From the NCBI RefSeq assembly GCF_001189845.1, contig NZ_LFLZ01000012.1, positions 1 through 64,000 on the forward strand: DNA of 64,000 nt, read 5' to 3'. This document shows positions 1 through 8,958 of this stretch, piece after piece (position 1 is the stretch's first letter; the number at the start of each line of letters is the position of its first letter). The notes beneath the pieces were generated by a model. The model saw only the letters and a program-made list of their open reading frames with translations. It was not told where the DNA came from and did no database searches. Both the position numbers and the translations under genes were made by a program. Origin of the DNA: Bradyrhizobium tropiciagri (GTDB lineage Bacteria > Pseudomonadota > Alphaproteobacteria > Rhizobiales > Xanthobacteraceae).

Positions 1-125
1 CGCCAGGACGACAGTTGTTGTTGGGCGCCCGCCAGCACCTCCCTCAAAAGTTACCCATCCCGTTAACCCCTTGGAAACCATCCTGCGCCACGAATGGACG
101 TTATCTCTGCCATCTGGGGACGCCC

Positions 126-1277
126 ATGCTCGCCCGTGACCAACGCACCCCGTTCTCGGACTGGTGGTGGACCGTCGACAAGCTGCTGCTTGTCGCGATC
201 GCCGCGTTGATGCTGGCGGGCGTCATTCTGTCGTTGGCGGCGAGCCCGCCGGTCGCGACCCGGATCGGGCTCGATCCGTTCCATTTCTTCAACCGCCACG
301 TCATGTTCCTGGTGCCGTCGCTGATCGTGCTGATCGGGGTGTCGTTCATGACGCCGCGGCAGATCCGGCGCACCGCGCTGATCGTGTTCGCGGTGTCGAT
401 CGCGCTGATCGTGCTGACGCTGCTGATCGGGCCCGAGGTCAAGGGCTCGCGGCGCTGGATCACGCTGCTCGGTGTGAACATCCAGGCCTCGGAGGCCGCC
501 AAGCCCGCCTTCGTCATCGTAGCGGCCTGGCTGTTTGCGGAATCGACCAAACGGCCGGAGATGCCGGCGACCTCGATGGCGCTGGTACTCTTGATGATGC
601 TGGTTACGCTCCTGGTGATGGAGCCCGACTTCGGTCAGACCATGCTGATCCTTACCGTATGGGGCGCGCTGTTCTTCATCGCGGGCATGCGGATGATCTG
701 GGTGTTCGGGCTCGCCGGCGCAGCCGGCGCGGGCCTGTTCGGCGCCTATCTGCTGGTGCCGCATGTCGCCGGCCGCATCAAGCGCTTCATGAATCCCGCC
801 TCCGGCGACACCTTCCAGGTCGACACCGCGATGGAGGCATTCTGGAACGGCGGTTGGTTCGGGCTTGGTCCGGGCGAGGGCATCGCCAAGCGCAGCCTGC
901 CGGACAGCCACACTGACTTCGTCTTCGCGGTGGCGGCGGAGGAATTCGGCATCATCCTCTGCCTGATGCTGGTCGCGCTGTTCGGCTTCATCGTGATCCG
1001 CACGCTGACCCGCGCCTATGCCACCGAGGACATGTTCTCGCGCTTTGCGGCATCTGGGCTTGCGATCCTGTTCGGCGTGCAGGCGACCATCAACATGGCG
1101 GTCAATCTGCAACTGATCCCGGCCAAGGGCATGACGCTGCCGTTCATCTCCTATGGTGGTTCCTCGTTCGTCTCGCTCGCCTATGGCGTCGGCATGATGC
1201 TGGCGCTGACCCGGCAGCGGCCGCGGACCGAGATCGAATCGATGGAAGGCGCCAGCGCGCAGCGCGCCTACGCGTAG
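126..1277 (+). CDS. ftsW: FtsW, septal lipid II polymerase (SEDS family)
   Basis: Inner-membrane SEDS glycosyltransferase that polymerises lipid II at the division septum together with the division transpeptidase. The 383 residues form about ten hydrophobic segments. SEDS landmarks are visible: GSRRWI with GVNIQASE around residues 106-122, MEPDFGQT near 166, SHTDFVFAVAAEEFG near 260 and LPFISYGGSS near the C-terminus. The frame is open upstream to position 15, but those residues look non-coding. ATG 126 gives the usual short cytoplasmic tail (LARDQRTPFSDWW) before the first membrane segment. It is first in the window and is followed by a palindromic repeat and then murG. Positions 1-125 look intergenic. 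Confidence 0.95.
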   Translation: MLARDQRTPFSDWWWTVDKLLLVAIAALMLAGVILSLAASPPVATRIGLDPFHFFNRHVMFLVPSLIVLIGVSFMTPRQIRRTALIVFAVSIALIVLTLLIGPEVKGSRRWITLLGVNIQASEAAKPAFVIVAAWLFAESTKRPEMPATSMALVLLMMLVTLLVMEPDFGQTMLILTVWGALFFIAGMRMIWVFGLAGAAGAGLFGAYLLVPHVAGRIKRFMNPASGDTFQVDTAMEAFWNGGWFGLGPGEGIAKRSLPDSHTDFVFAVAAEEFGIILCLMLVALFGFIVIRTLTRAYATEDMFSRFAASGLAILFGVQATINMAVNLQLIPAKGMTLPFISYGGSSFVSLAYGVGMMLALTRQRPRTEIESMEGASAQRAYA

Positions 1278-1289
1278 GTGACCCTTGTT

Positions 1290-1402
1290 GTCATTGCGAG
1301 GAGCGAAGCGACGACTTGTCCGCCGAAGCCCTGGCGAAGGCGGAAGCAATCCATTCATCCGCTTTGCGGCGCTATGGATTGCTTCGCTTCGCTCGCAATG
1401 AC
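1290..1402. repeat. Palindromic repeat between ftsW and murG
   Basis: A long imperfect inverted repeat. The left arm starts GTCATTGCGAGGAGCGAAGC and the right arm ends GCTTCGCTCGCAATGAC, with inner complementary segments GCAATCCA and TGGATTGC. It fills almost the whole ftsW-murG gap. It has the form of an intergenic REP-like element and, if transcribed, would fold into a strong stem-loop inside the division operon. Confidence 0.85.
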
Positions 1403-1418
1403 GATGTAAAAGGCGAAC

Positions 1419-2519
1419 ATGGACAACCCGCCCCTGATTCTGCTGGCGGCCGGCGGCACCGGCGGCCATCTGTTCCCGGCCGAAGCACTCGCCGTGGAAT
1501 TGATCCGGCGTGGCCTGCGGGTGCGGCTTGCGACCGACGGCCGCGCGCTGCGCTACTCCGGCCTGTTCGGCAAAGAGAGCATCGAGCTCGTGCCGAGCGC
1601 GACCGTGCGCAGCCGCAACCCGATCTCGCTGGCGCGGACCGTGCTGATGCTCGGCTACGGCACACTGGTCGCCGCCAATGTGGTGCGCCGGCTGAAGCCT
1701 GCGGCCGTGGTCGGCTTCGGCGGCTACCCGACCTTGCCGCCGCTCGTGGCGGCGCGGATGCTCGGCGTTCCCGGGATCATTCACGATGCCAATGCGGTGC
1801 TCGGCCGCGCCAACCGTTTCCTCTCCGGCCGCGTCAACGCGATCGCGACCTCGCTGCCCGGCGTGCTCGATCGCGATCCCGCGCTCGCCGGCAAGGCCAC
1901 CACCGTCGGCACGCCGATGCGCCCGGCGATCCTCGCGGCGGCCGCGGTGAAATACACGGCGCCCGAGGTCAACGGACCGCTGCGCCTGCTCGTCGTCGGC
2001 GGCAGCCAGGGCGCGCGGGTGATGAGCGACATCGTGCCGCCGGCGATCGAGCAGCTCGAACCCGCGCTGTGGAGCCGCCTGATCATCACCCAGCAGGTGC
2101 GCGAAGAGGACATGGATCGGGTCCGCGCGGTCTACGACCGGCTCAAGATCAACGCCGAGCTCGCGCCGTTCTTCGCCGACCTGCCGGCGCGGCTGGCCTC
2201 GAGCCAGCTCGTGATCTCGCGCTCCGGCGCCGGCACCGTCGCCGAGCTCGCCGCGATCGGCCGGCCCTCGATCCTGGTGCCGCTGCCGGGAGCGATCGAT
2301 CAGGACCAATATGCCAATGCCGGCGTGCTGTCGGAGGCGGGCGGTGCGCTCCGCGTCAGGCAGAGCGACTTCACGCCCGATTGGCTCGCGGCCGAAATCT
2401 CGGCCTTCGCCGCGGAGCCCGCGAAATTGACCGCGATGGCCGAGGCCGCGCGCAGGGTCGGCCGGCTCGATGCCGCCGAGCGGCTCGCCGATCTGGTGGC
2501 GAAAGTGGCAGGAATTTAG
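1419..2519 (+). CDS. murG: MurG, UDP-GlcNAc:lipid I GlcNAc transferase
   Basis: Makes lipid II by adding GlcNAc to undecaprenyl-PP-MurNAc-pentapeptide on the inner face of the cytoplasmic membrane. It has the GT-B layout of MurG. The N-terminal glycine-rich loop GGTGGHLFPA (residues 12-21) contains the conserved His17. GFGGYPT and HDANAVLGRANR follow, then the second Rossmann domain with GGSQGA and the donor-binding stretch RSGAGTVAELAAIGRPS. The length of 366 aa is normal. ATG 1419 lies just past the palindromic repeat. Confidence 0.96.
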   Translation: MDNPPLILLAAGGTGGHLFPAEALAVELIRRGLRVRLATDGRALRYSGLFGKESIELVPSATVRSRNPISLARTVLMLGYGTLVAANVVRRLKPAAVVGFGGYPTLPPLVAARMLGVPGIIHDANAVLGRANRFLSGRVNAIATSLPGVLDRDPALAGKATTVGTPMRPAILAAAAVKYTAPEVNGPLRLLVVGGSQGARVMSDIVPPAIEQLEPALWSRLIITQQVREEDMDRVRAVYDRLKINAELAPFFADLPARLASSQLVISRSGAGTVAELAAIGRPSILVPLPGAIDQDQYANAGVLSEAGGALRVRQSDFTPDWLAAEISAFAAEPAKLTAMAEAARRVGRLDAAERLADLVAKVAGI

Positions 2520-2638
2520 GCCGCTTTCGAGAAATTTTCGGCCGTGGGAAGCCGTGGCCGGGCTTGTCCCGGCCATATCAGTCTTTCATAAGTCGGAGGA
2601 TTGCCGGGTGAGCCGGACACGATGAAGGTGTTAGCAAC

Positions 2639-4041
2639 ATGAGACTGCCGCGCGAGATCGGACCCATTCACTTCGTCGGGATCGGCGGCATCGGCATGAG
2701 CGGCATCGCCGAGGTGCTGATCAATCTCGGTTACACCGTGCAAGGCTCGACGCGTCGGATAATTACAATCTCGATCGGCTGCGCAAGAAGGGCGCGAAAA
2801 TCTCGGTCGGTCACGCCGCCGAGAATGTCGACGGCGCCGACGTCGTCGTGGTCTCGACTGCGATCAAGCGCGACAATCCCGAGCTGATGGCGGCGCGCGC
2901 GCGGCGCATTCCGGTGGTGCGGCGCGCCGAGATGCTGGCGGAATTAATGCGGCTGAAGAGCTGCGTCGCGATCGCCGGCACCCATGGCAAGACCACCACG
3001 ACCACGATGGTGGCGACATTGTTCGATGCCGGTGGGCTCGACCCGACCGTGATCAATGGCGGCATCATCAATGCCTATGGTTCCAACGCGCGGCTCGGGG
3101 CTGGCGACTGGATGGTGGTCGAGGCCGACGAGAGCGACGGCACTTTCCTGAAGCTACCGTCAGATGTCGTCATCGTCACCAACATCGATCCCGAGCATCT
3201 CGATCACTTCAAGACCTTCGAAGCGATCCAGGACGCATTCCGCAACTTTGTCGAGAACGTTCCGTTCTACGGCTTTGCCGTGATGTGCACAGATCACCCT
3301 GTCGTGCAAAGCCTCGTCGGCAAGATCGAGGATCGCCGCATCATCACCTACGGGCAGAATCCGCAGGCCGATGCGCAGCTGCTGGATCTGACGCCGATGG
3401 GCGGCGGCTCGAAATTCAAGGTCGCGATCCGCGATCGCAAGTCGGGCGCGACGCACGAGATCGCCGACATCATGCTGCCGATGCCGGGGCGCCACAACGC
3501 ATCCAATGCGACGGCGGCCATTGCGGTCGCGCATCAGCTCGGCGTGTCCGACGACGTTATCCGCCAGGCGATGGCCGGCTTCGGTGGCGTCAAGCGGCGC
3601 TTCACCAAGACCGGCGAGACGAATGGCATCACCGTGATCGACGACTACGGCCATCATCCGGTCGAGATCGCGGCCGTGCTGAAGGCGGCGCGGGAATCCA
3701 CCAACGGCAAGATCGTCGCCGTGGTGCAGCCGCATCGCTACACCCGCTTGCAGTCGTTGTTCGAGGAATTCTGCACCTGCTTCAACGACGCCGATGCGGT
3801 CGTGGTCGCCGAGGTCTATCCGGCCGGCGAGGCGCCGATCCCAGGCATCGACCGCGATCATTTCGCCGCCGGCCTGCGCGCCCACGGTCATCGCAACGTG
3901 GTGCCGCTGCCGAATGCGAGCGAGCTCGCGACAATCGTGCACGGCCTCGCCAAGTCCGGCGACCTCGTCGTCTGCCTTGGCGCCGGCAACATCACGCAAT
4001 GGGCCTACGCACTGCCCGCCGAATTGAAGGCGCTGGGGTGA
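2639..4041 (+). CDS. murC: MurC, UDP-MurNAc:L-alanine ligase (one-base frameshift)
   Basis: Adds L-Ala to UDP-MurNAc, the first amino acid of the peptidoglycan stem. The N-terminus carries the nucleotide-binding loop [15 protein letters not shown] (residues 10-24). After VQGS the frame breaks at 2749/2750, where one G appears to be missing. In the +1 frame the protein resumes as [12 protein letters not shown] and runs intact through the P-loop [28 protein letters not shown] and DDYGHHP to the stop at 4041. Corrected length is 467 aa, normal for MurC. Since murC is essential and the rest is pristine, a sequence error is more likely than a pseudogene. A 272-base gap with a palindromic repeat precedes murB. 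Confidence 0.93.
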
Positions 4042-4082
4042 TCGCATGTTCGTTGCTGATCACGAACACCGCCCGTGCGGCT

Positions 4083-4241
4083 CACCCCTCTCCCTAACCC
4101 TCCCCCGCAAGGGGGAGGGAACCCATTCGCCCCTGCGTCCCTGACTCGCGCTAAGAGTCGGAGCGAGGCTGTGGCATCGGGTGAGGTGAGCACGCTGGTC
4201 GGGCTCCCTCCCCCCTTGCGGGGGAGGGCTGGGGAGAGGGG
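4083..4241. repeat. Palindromic repeat between murC and murB
   Basis: A long inverted repeat. The left arm is CACCCCTCTCCCTAACCCTC followed by CCCCGCAAGGGGGAGGG. The right arm is its near complement, CCCTCCCCCCTTGCGGG then GGAGGGCTGGGGAGAGG. The interior is about 80 bases. It differs in sequence from the ftsW-murG repeat, so two unrelated families interrupt the same operon. Confidence 0.85.
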
Positions 4242-4313
4242 TAAGCCCCGGGCGCTGGCGCAAAGCGCAGTGCGGCACGCTCTCAATCCAGCTCCTGCAT
4301 CGATTGCCGCATC

Positions 4314-5231
4314 ATGACCTTCCCCGATATCACGCCGGACCTGAAAGCCGCGATGCCGGAGCTGCGCGGGCGGCTGCTGGCCAACCAGTCGCTGGCGGAG
4401 CTGACCTGGTTTCGTGTCGGCGGCCCGGCGCAGGTGCTGTTCACGCCAGCCGATGAAGACGATCTCGCTTACTTCCTGAAGCGTCTGCCGCACGAGCTGC
4501 CGGTCTATGTCGTCGGCGTCGGCTCCAATCTGATCGTGCGCGACGGCGGCATGCCCGGCGTCGTGATCCGGCTGGCGCCGCGTGCGTTCGGCGAGACCGG
4601 TGCGGACGGTGATGTCGTCACCGCCGGCGCCGCCGCGCTCGACAAGCGCGTTGCGGAGACGGCAGCGGCGGCAAACATCGGCGGCATGGAATTCTTCTTC
4701 GGCATTCCCGGTACGGTCGGCGGTGCACTGCGCATGAATGCCGGCGCCAATGGCGGCGAGACCAAGGATGTGCTGGTGGAGGCGACCGGCATCGGCCGCG
4801 ACGGCACCAAGCACACGTTCGGCAATGCCGACATGAAGTTCGTCTATCGCAACAGCGGCGTCGATCCGTCTGTTGTCTTCACCTCGGCGCGCTTCCGCGG
4901 CAGGATCACCGATGCGGATGCGATCCGCGCCCGCATGAACGAGGTGCAGACTCATCGCGAGACCGCGCAGCCGATCCGCGAAAAGACCGGCGGCTCGACC
5001 TTCAAGAATCCGCCCGGCAACAGCGCCTGGAAGCTGATCGACGCCGCAGGCTGCCGCGGCCTCAAGGTCGGCGGCGCGCAGGTGTCGGAGATGCACTGCA
5101 ATTTCCTGATCAACACCGGCAACGCCACCGGGCACGACATCGAGAGCCTCGGTGAGACCGTGCGTGAACGGGTCAGGCAGACCAGCGGAATTGAGCTGCA
5201 CTGGGAAATCAAGCGGATCGGGAACAGCTGA
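4314..5231 (+). CDS. murB: MurB, UDP-N-acetylenolpyruvoylglucosamine reductase
   Basis: FAD enzyme that reduces the enolpyruvyl group with NADPH to give UDP-MurNAc in the cytoplasm. The 305 aa are of the short type I/II size. Visible motifs are FRVGGPAQV (about residue 32), the FAD loop [12 protein letters not shown] (about 68), [20 protein letters not shown] (about 130), [12 protein letters not shown] with the proton-donor Ser (about 222), and [15 protein letters not shown]. The TGA overlaps the ddl start by one base (TGATG), indicating translational coupling. Confidence 0.96.
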   Translation: MTFPDITPDLKAAMPELRGRLLANQSLAELTWFRVGGPAQVLFTPADEDDLAYFLKRLPHELPVYVVGVGSNLIVRDGGMPGVVIRLAPRAFGETGADGDVVTAGAAALDKRVAETAAAANIGGMEFFFGIPGTVGGALRMNAGANGGETKDVLVEATGIGRDGTKHTFGNADMKFVYRNSGVDPSVVFTSARFRGRITDADAIRARMNEVQTHRETAQPIREKTGGSTFKNPPGNSAWKLIDAAGCRGLKVGGAQVSEMHCNFLINTGNATGHDIESLGETVRERVRQTSGIELHWEIKRIGNS

Positions 5232-6217
5232 TGCAGGTGACCATTCTGTTCGGCGGCACCAACAAGGAGCGGCTGGTTTCAGTTGCGAGCGCGCAGGCGC
5301 TGCACCGCGCGCTGCCCGACGCGGAGCTCTGGTTCTGGGACGTCGACGACACTGTGCATGCGGTGACGTCCGAACAGCTGCTCGGTCACGCGCGGCCGTT
5401 CGAGGTCGACTTCAAGCCTGATAGTCCCGGCATCGCGCTCGACCAGGCGCTCGACAAGGCAAGCGCCGAGCAGCGCGTGCTGGTGCTCGGTCTGCACGGC
5501 GGCCGCGCCGAGAATGGCGAATTGCAGGCGATGTGCGAAATGCGCCGCGTCGCGTTCACCGGCTCCGGCTCGGCGTCGTCGCATCTGGCGTTCGACAAGC
5601 CGTCGGCCAAGCGCTTCGCCGCGATCGCAGGCATCAACGCGCCGCAGGGTATCAGCGTCGAACAGATCGATGAGGCATTCGCGAAATACGGCAAACTGAT
5701 CGCAAAGCCCGCCAAGGACGGATCGAGCTACGGGCTGATCTTCGTCAACGCGCAGCAGGACCTCGTCGCCGTCCGCAACGCGGCCAAGCACGAAGACTAT
5801 CTGATCGAGCCGTTCGTCTCAGGCGTCGAGGCGACCTGCGGCGTGCTCGAGCAATCCGACGGCAGCGTGTTCGCGCTGCCGCCGATCGAGATCGTGCCGG
5901 CGGAGGGGGGCTTCGACTACACGGCCAAGTACCTCCTGAAATCGACGCAGGAGATCTGTCCCGGCCGTTTCGCGCCCGAGGTCAGTGCCGCGATCATGGA
6001 CCATGCATTGCGGGCACACCGCGTGCTGTCCTGCACCGGTTACTCGCGCAGCGATTTCATCGTGTCGGCCAATGGCCCGGTCTACCTCGAAACCAACACG
6101 CTGCCCGGGCTCACTGCGGCGTCACTGTACCCTAAGGCCTTGAAAGCACAGGGGATCGCCTTTGCCGACTTCCTGAGCGACCAGATCGAGCTCAGCCGCC
6201 GCCGCGCCAGGCGTTAA
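5231..6217 (+). CDS. ddl: D-alanine:D-alanine ligase family protein
   Basis: ATP-grasp ligase expected to make the D-Ala-D-Ala dipeptide for MurF. The 328 aa include the N-terminal FGGTNKERLVSV, which corresponds to the GGxSxEREVS loop of Ddl, and the ATP-grasp stretch KPAKDGSSYG (about residue 157). The C-terminal metal/substrate segment is ETNTLPGLT. The usual HGxxGEDGxxQ motif reads HGGRAENGELQ, so this is a divergent member. Its place directly after murB (one-base overlap) supports the dcw-cluster Ddl role. Another Ddl may exist elsewhere in the genome. Confidence 0.88.
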   Translation: MQVTILFGGTNKERLVSVASAQALHRALPDAELWFWDVDDTVHAVTSEQLLGHARPFEVDFKPDSPGIALDQALDKASAEQRVLVLGLHGGRAENGELQAMCEMRRVAFTGSGSASSHLAFDKPSAKRFAAIAGINAPQGISVEQIDEAFAKYGKLIAKPAKDGSSYGLIFVNAQQDLVAVRNAAKHEDYLIEPFVSGVEATCGVLEQSDGSVFALPPIEIVPAEGGFDYTAKYLLKSTQEICPGRFAPEVSAAIMDHALRAHRVLSCTGYSRSDFIVSANGPVYLETNTLPGLTAASLYPKALKAQGIAFADFLSDQIELSRRRARR

Positions 6218-6549
6218 GGCCATCTGGGTAGGGAACCCGCCCGACTCGGCCGGATGGAACCCGGCGCTGTTGCTAAAATGCTAACGGGTTCGCGGCAAAG
6301 TACTCAAAGCGTTGATCAAAATACACTCCAGGCTGAACTCATTTACCGTTTGTTTACCAGGAAGCCCGAAGGTTAACGCTGGCGGCGCATGTAGCGCTTG
6401 GCTGCCGGGGCGTGAGCTGTCGCGGATTACCGCTTCGAGGATCGCAACCAGGGAACAGGGGGCCACTCTAATCCCACCGGTCTAGCCGAGACGTAATTTG
6501 TGCCGGGACCCGCGGGGTTTGCGGGCACAACATGTGACGAGCTCGTGCA
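6218..6549. other. Intergenic region upstream of ftsQ
   Basis: 332 bases without a convincing gene. It is the only sizeable gap inside the ddl-ftsQ-ftsA-ftsZ run that is free of a palindromic repeat, so an ftsQAZ promoter probably lies here. It holds two TTTACC elements 11 bases apart at 6342 and 6353, resembling a degenerate CtrA box (TTAA-N7-TTAA), and a GGTTAAC at about 6371. Confidence 0.5.
6342..6358 (+). promoter_or_regulatory. Possible degenerate CtrA site
   Basis: TTTACCGTTTGTTTACC gives TTTA-N7-TTTA. That is the spacing of the CtrA consensus TTAA-N7-TTAA with one mismatch per half-site. It lies about 190 bases before ftsQ, and CtrA is known to regulate ftsQA and ftsZ in Caulobacter. 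This is a weak match and could be chance. Confidence 0.25.
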
Positions 6550-7557
6550 ATGGATGGTGCAGGACGCCTCACTCGATCGGTGCGATCGCTGGGGCCTCAA
6601 GCTGACCTGAGAGCAGCCGCTATTGGAGCGGCGGTGCTGCTGCGCGAGTATATCGGCGCCCATCTCGCTCGCCGCAGACGGCGTCCCGCCAAGCGGCCGC
6701 AGGTGATCGATCGCGAGCCGCCGAATCGCTACATCCAGATGGTCGAGCGCTATCTGCCGCGCCGTATCGGGCTGGTCGCGACGCTCGCGATCCTGTTCGG
6801 CAGCCTGGGCTTCGGCATCGTTCGGGGCGGCCATGTCGAGGAGTTCACCACCGCGCTGAGCGACACCCGCAACGCACTGGCCAATTCAGCGGGCTTCCGC
6901 ATCACCACCGTCGGCATCAACGGCCGCAAGCAGCTGAGCCAGGACGAGGTGCTCGCGATCGGCGGCGTCAATGGCCGCTCCTCGCTGTTGTTCCTCGACG
7001 CCGATACCGTGCGTGCCAAGCTGAAGGCCAATCCCTGGATCGCGGATGCCACGATCCTCAAGCTCTATCCCGGCCGGCTGCAGATCGACATCGTCGAGCG
7101 CACCGCCTTCGCATTGTGGCAGCAGAACGGCCGCCTGTCGGTGATCGCCTCCGACGGCGCGGTGCTCGAGCCTTACGTCACGCGCCGCTTCCTCAATCTG
7201 CCGCTGGTGGTAGGCAAGGGGGCTGACACCCGCGCCCAGGACTTCCTGGCGCTGCTTGACCGTTATCCGCAGGTGCGTTCGGTGACCAAGGCCGCGATCT
7301 TTGTCGGCGAGCGGCGCTGGAACCTGCGCCTCAAGGACGGCCTCGACGTCCGCCTGCCGGAGAACGATGTCGGCAATGCGCTGGCCGCGCTCTCCAGGCT
7401 CGACAAGGACGAGAAGCTGTTCTCGCGCGACATTGTCGCCGTCGACATGCGGCTGCCCGATCGGCTGATCGTGCAATTGTCGGAGGAAGCCGGCAAGGCG
7501 CGTGACGATCTGTTCAAGGACAAGAAGTCCAAGAAGAAGCCGGGTGACTCCGCATGA
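6550..7557 (+). CDS. ftsQ: FtsQ, divisome assembly protein
   Basis: Bitopic inner-membrane protein linking early and late divisome parts. The 335 aa have an Arg-rich cytoplasmic N-terminus (about 70 residues). One membrane segment follows (GLVATLAILFGSLGFGIV, about residues 75-92). Next comes a POTRA domain (FRITTVGINGRKQLSQDEV through YPGRLQIDIVERTAFALW), then the beta domain. A Lys-rich tail (FKDKKSKKKPGD) ends the protein. The stop overlaps the inferred ftsA ATG (ATGA at 7554). The ATG at 6550 has a poor Shine-Dalgarno site. Confidence 0.93.
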   Translation: MDGAGRLTRSVRSLGPQADLRAAAIGAAVLLREYIGAHLARRRRRPAKRPQVIDREPPNRYIQMVERYLPRRIGLVATLAILFGSLGFGIVRGGHVEEFTTALSDTRNALANSAGFRITTVGINGRKQLSQDEVLAIGGVNGRSSLLFLDADTVRAKLKANPWIADATILKLYPGRLQIDIVERTAFALWQQNGRLSVIASDGAVLEPYVTRRFLNLPLVVGKGADTRAQDFLALLDRYPQVRSVTKAAIFVGERRWNLRLKDGLDVRLPENDVGNALAALSRLDKDEKLFSRDIVAVDMRLPDRLIVQLSEEAGKARDDLFKDKKSKKKPGDSA

Positions 7558-8869
7558 CCGGCCTCGATCGCAATCTGACCCCGAAGACCCGCCCGATGCA
7601 GAAGCGCACCGCATGGTAGCTTCGCTCGACGTCGGCTCCAGCAAGATCGCCTGCATGATCGCGCGGCTCAAGCCGTCGCCGCCGAACGAGGCGCTGCGCG
7701 GCCGCACCCATGCGGTCGAATTGATCGGCTACAGCCAGATCCAGTCGCGCGGCGTCAAGGCCGGCTCCGTCGTCGATCTCGCCGAATGCGAGAAGGCGGT
7801 GCGCCATGCCGTGGCGCTGGCCGAGCGCATGGCCAAGGTCCGTGTCGAGTCCGTCCTGCTGTCGGTCTCCGGCGGCAGGCAGCACGGCCAGCTGGTCGAA
7901 GCCGCGGCCGATATCCGCGGCGGCTCGGTGACCCCTGACGATATCAGCCGCGTCACCTCGGCCGGCATGCGTCACGCCGCCGGCGCCGGCCGCACCGTGC
8001 TGCACGCGCTGCCGGTCGGCTACGCGCTCGATGGGGTCAAGGGTATCCGCGATCCCAGGGGCATGGTGGCGCGCCAGTTCGGTGTCGACATGAACGTGGT
8101 GACGTCGGACGCGACGGTCGCCAAGAACCTGATGCTGGTGGTCGAGCGCTGCCATCTCAACGTCGAAGCCATGGCATCGAGCCCCTATGTCGCGGGCCTG
8201 TCGGTCTTGACTGATGACGAAGCCGACCTCGGCGCCGCCGTCGTCGAGATGGGCGCGGGATCGACGACGATCGCGACCTATTCCGGCGGCCGCCTCGTGC
8301 ACGCGTCGGGATTTGCGCTCGGCGGGCAACACATCACGATGGATCTTGCGCGCGGCATCGGCGCGTGCATTGCGGATGCCGAGCGAATCAAGACTTTATA
8401 CGGCACGGTGCTGACCGGCGGTTCGGACTCGCGCGAGCTGATGTCCGTTCCCACTGCAGGCGATGATCGGGAGACCCCGCAAATCGTATCTCGCGCCACG
8501 ATTGCGAACATTGTCCGGCATCGCGCCGAGGAGATTTTTGAAATGGTCCGTGACCGGCTCGCGGATTCCCCCTTTGCGGCAGAGCCGAGGGCTCGTGTCG
8601 TGCTCAGCGGCGGCGCGTCGCAGCTGACCGGGACCGTCGAGCTCGCCACCCGCATCCTGAACCGCCAGGTCCGCATCGGCCGCCCGCTCGGCTTCGGCCG
8701 GCTGCCGAACGAGGCGAAGGGCGCCTCGTTCTCGGTGCCGACGGGCCTCCTGGTCTATCCGCAATACGCACATCTTGAACATGTCGAACCGCGGCGCACG
8801 CGGCAACTCAGGACAGGGACAGACGGTTACTTCGGAAAGGTCGGACGATGGCTTCGCGAGGGCTTCTGA
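7554..8869 (+). CDS. ftsA: FtsA, actin-like divisome protein (probable one-base frameshift near start)
   Basis: Actin-fold ATPase that tethers FtsZ to the membrane. The body contains VASLDVGSSKIACMIARL (phosphate 1), the 1C domain, EMGAGSTTIATYSGG (phosphate 2), VVLSGGASQLTG (adenosine motif) and the C-terminal amphipathic helix YFGKVGRWLREGF. ATG 7554 overlaps the ftsQ stop and begins MTGLDRNLTPKTRPMQKRTA, but that frame stops at once. One G appears to be missing at 7612/7613 (GCGATG read as GCATG), after which the frame is intact. Corrected length is 438 aa. If there is no error, ATG 7613 (MVASLDVG) would still give a nearly complete FtsA. Confidence 0.92.
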
Positions 8870-8958
8870 TGACCGCACCCCGGCTCATTGCATTTTCACC
8901 AGCTCCTGCGGCCAGCGGCCGGGACGAACCAACGCGCGCATAATCGAGAGAGGCAACC

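Noticed and set aside
15..125. Upstream extension of FtsW to position 15
   Set aside because: The added residues are Pro/Cys-rich and unlike FtsW tails, and ATG 126 gives the expected N-terminus and length.
63..2576. 837-residue open frame on the minus strand opposite ftsW-murG
   Set aside because: It is Arg/Gly/His/Gln-rich shadow coding from the high GC of the plus-strand genes. It also runs through the palindromic repeat and has no domain.
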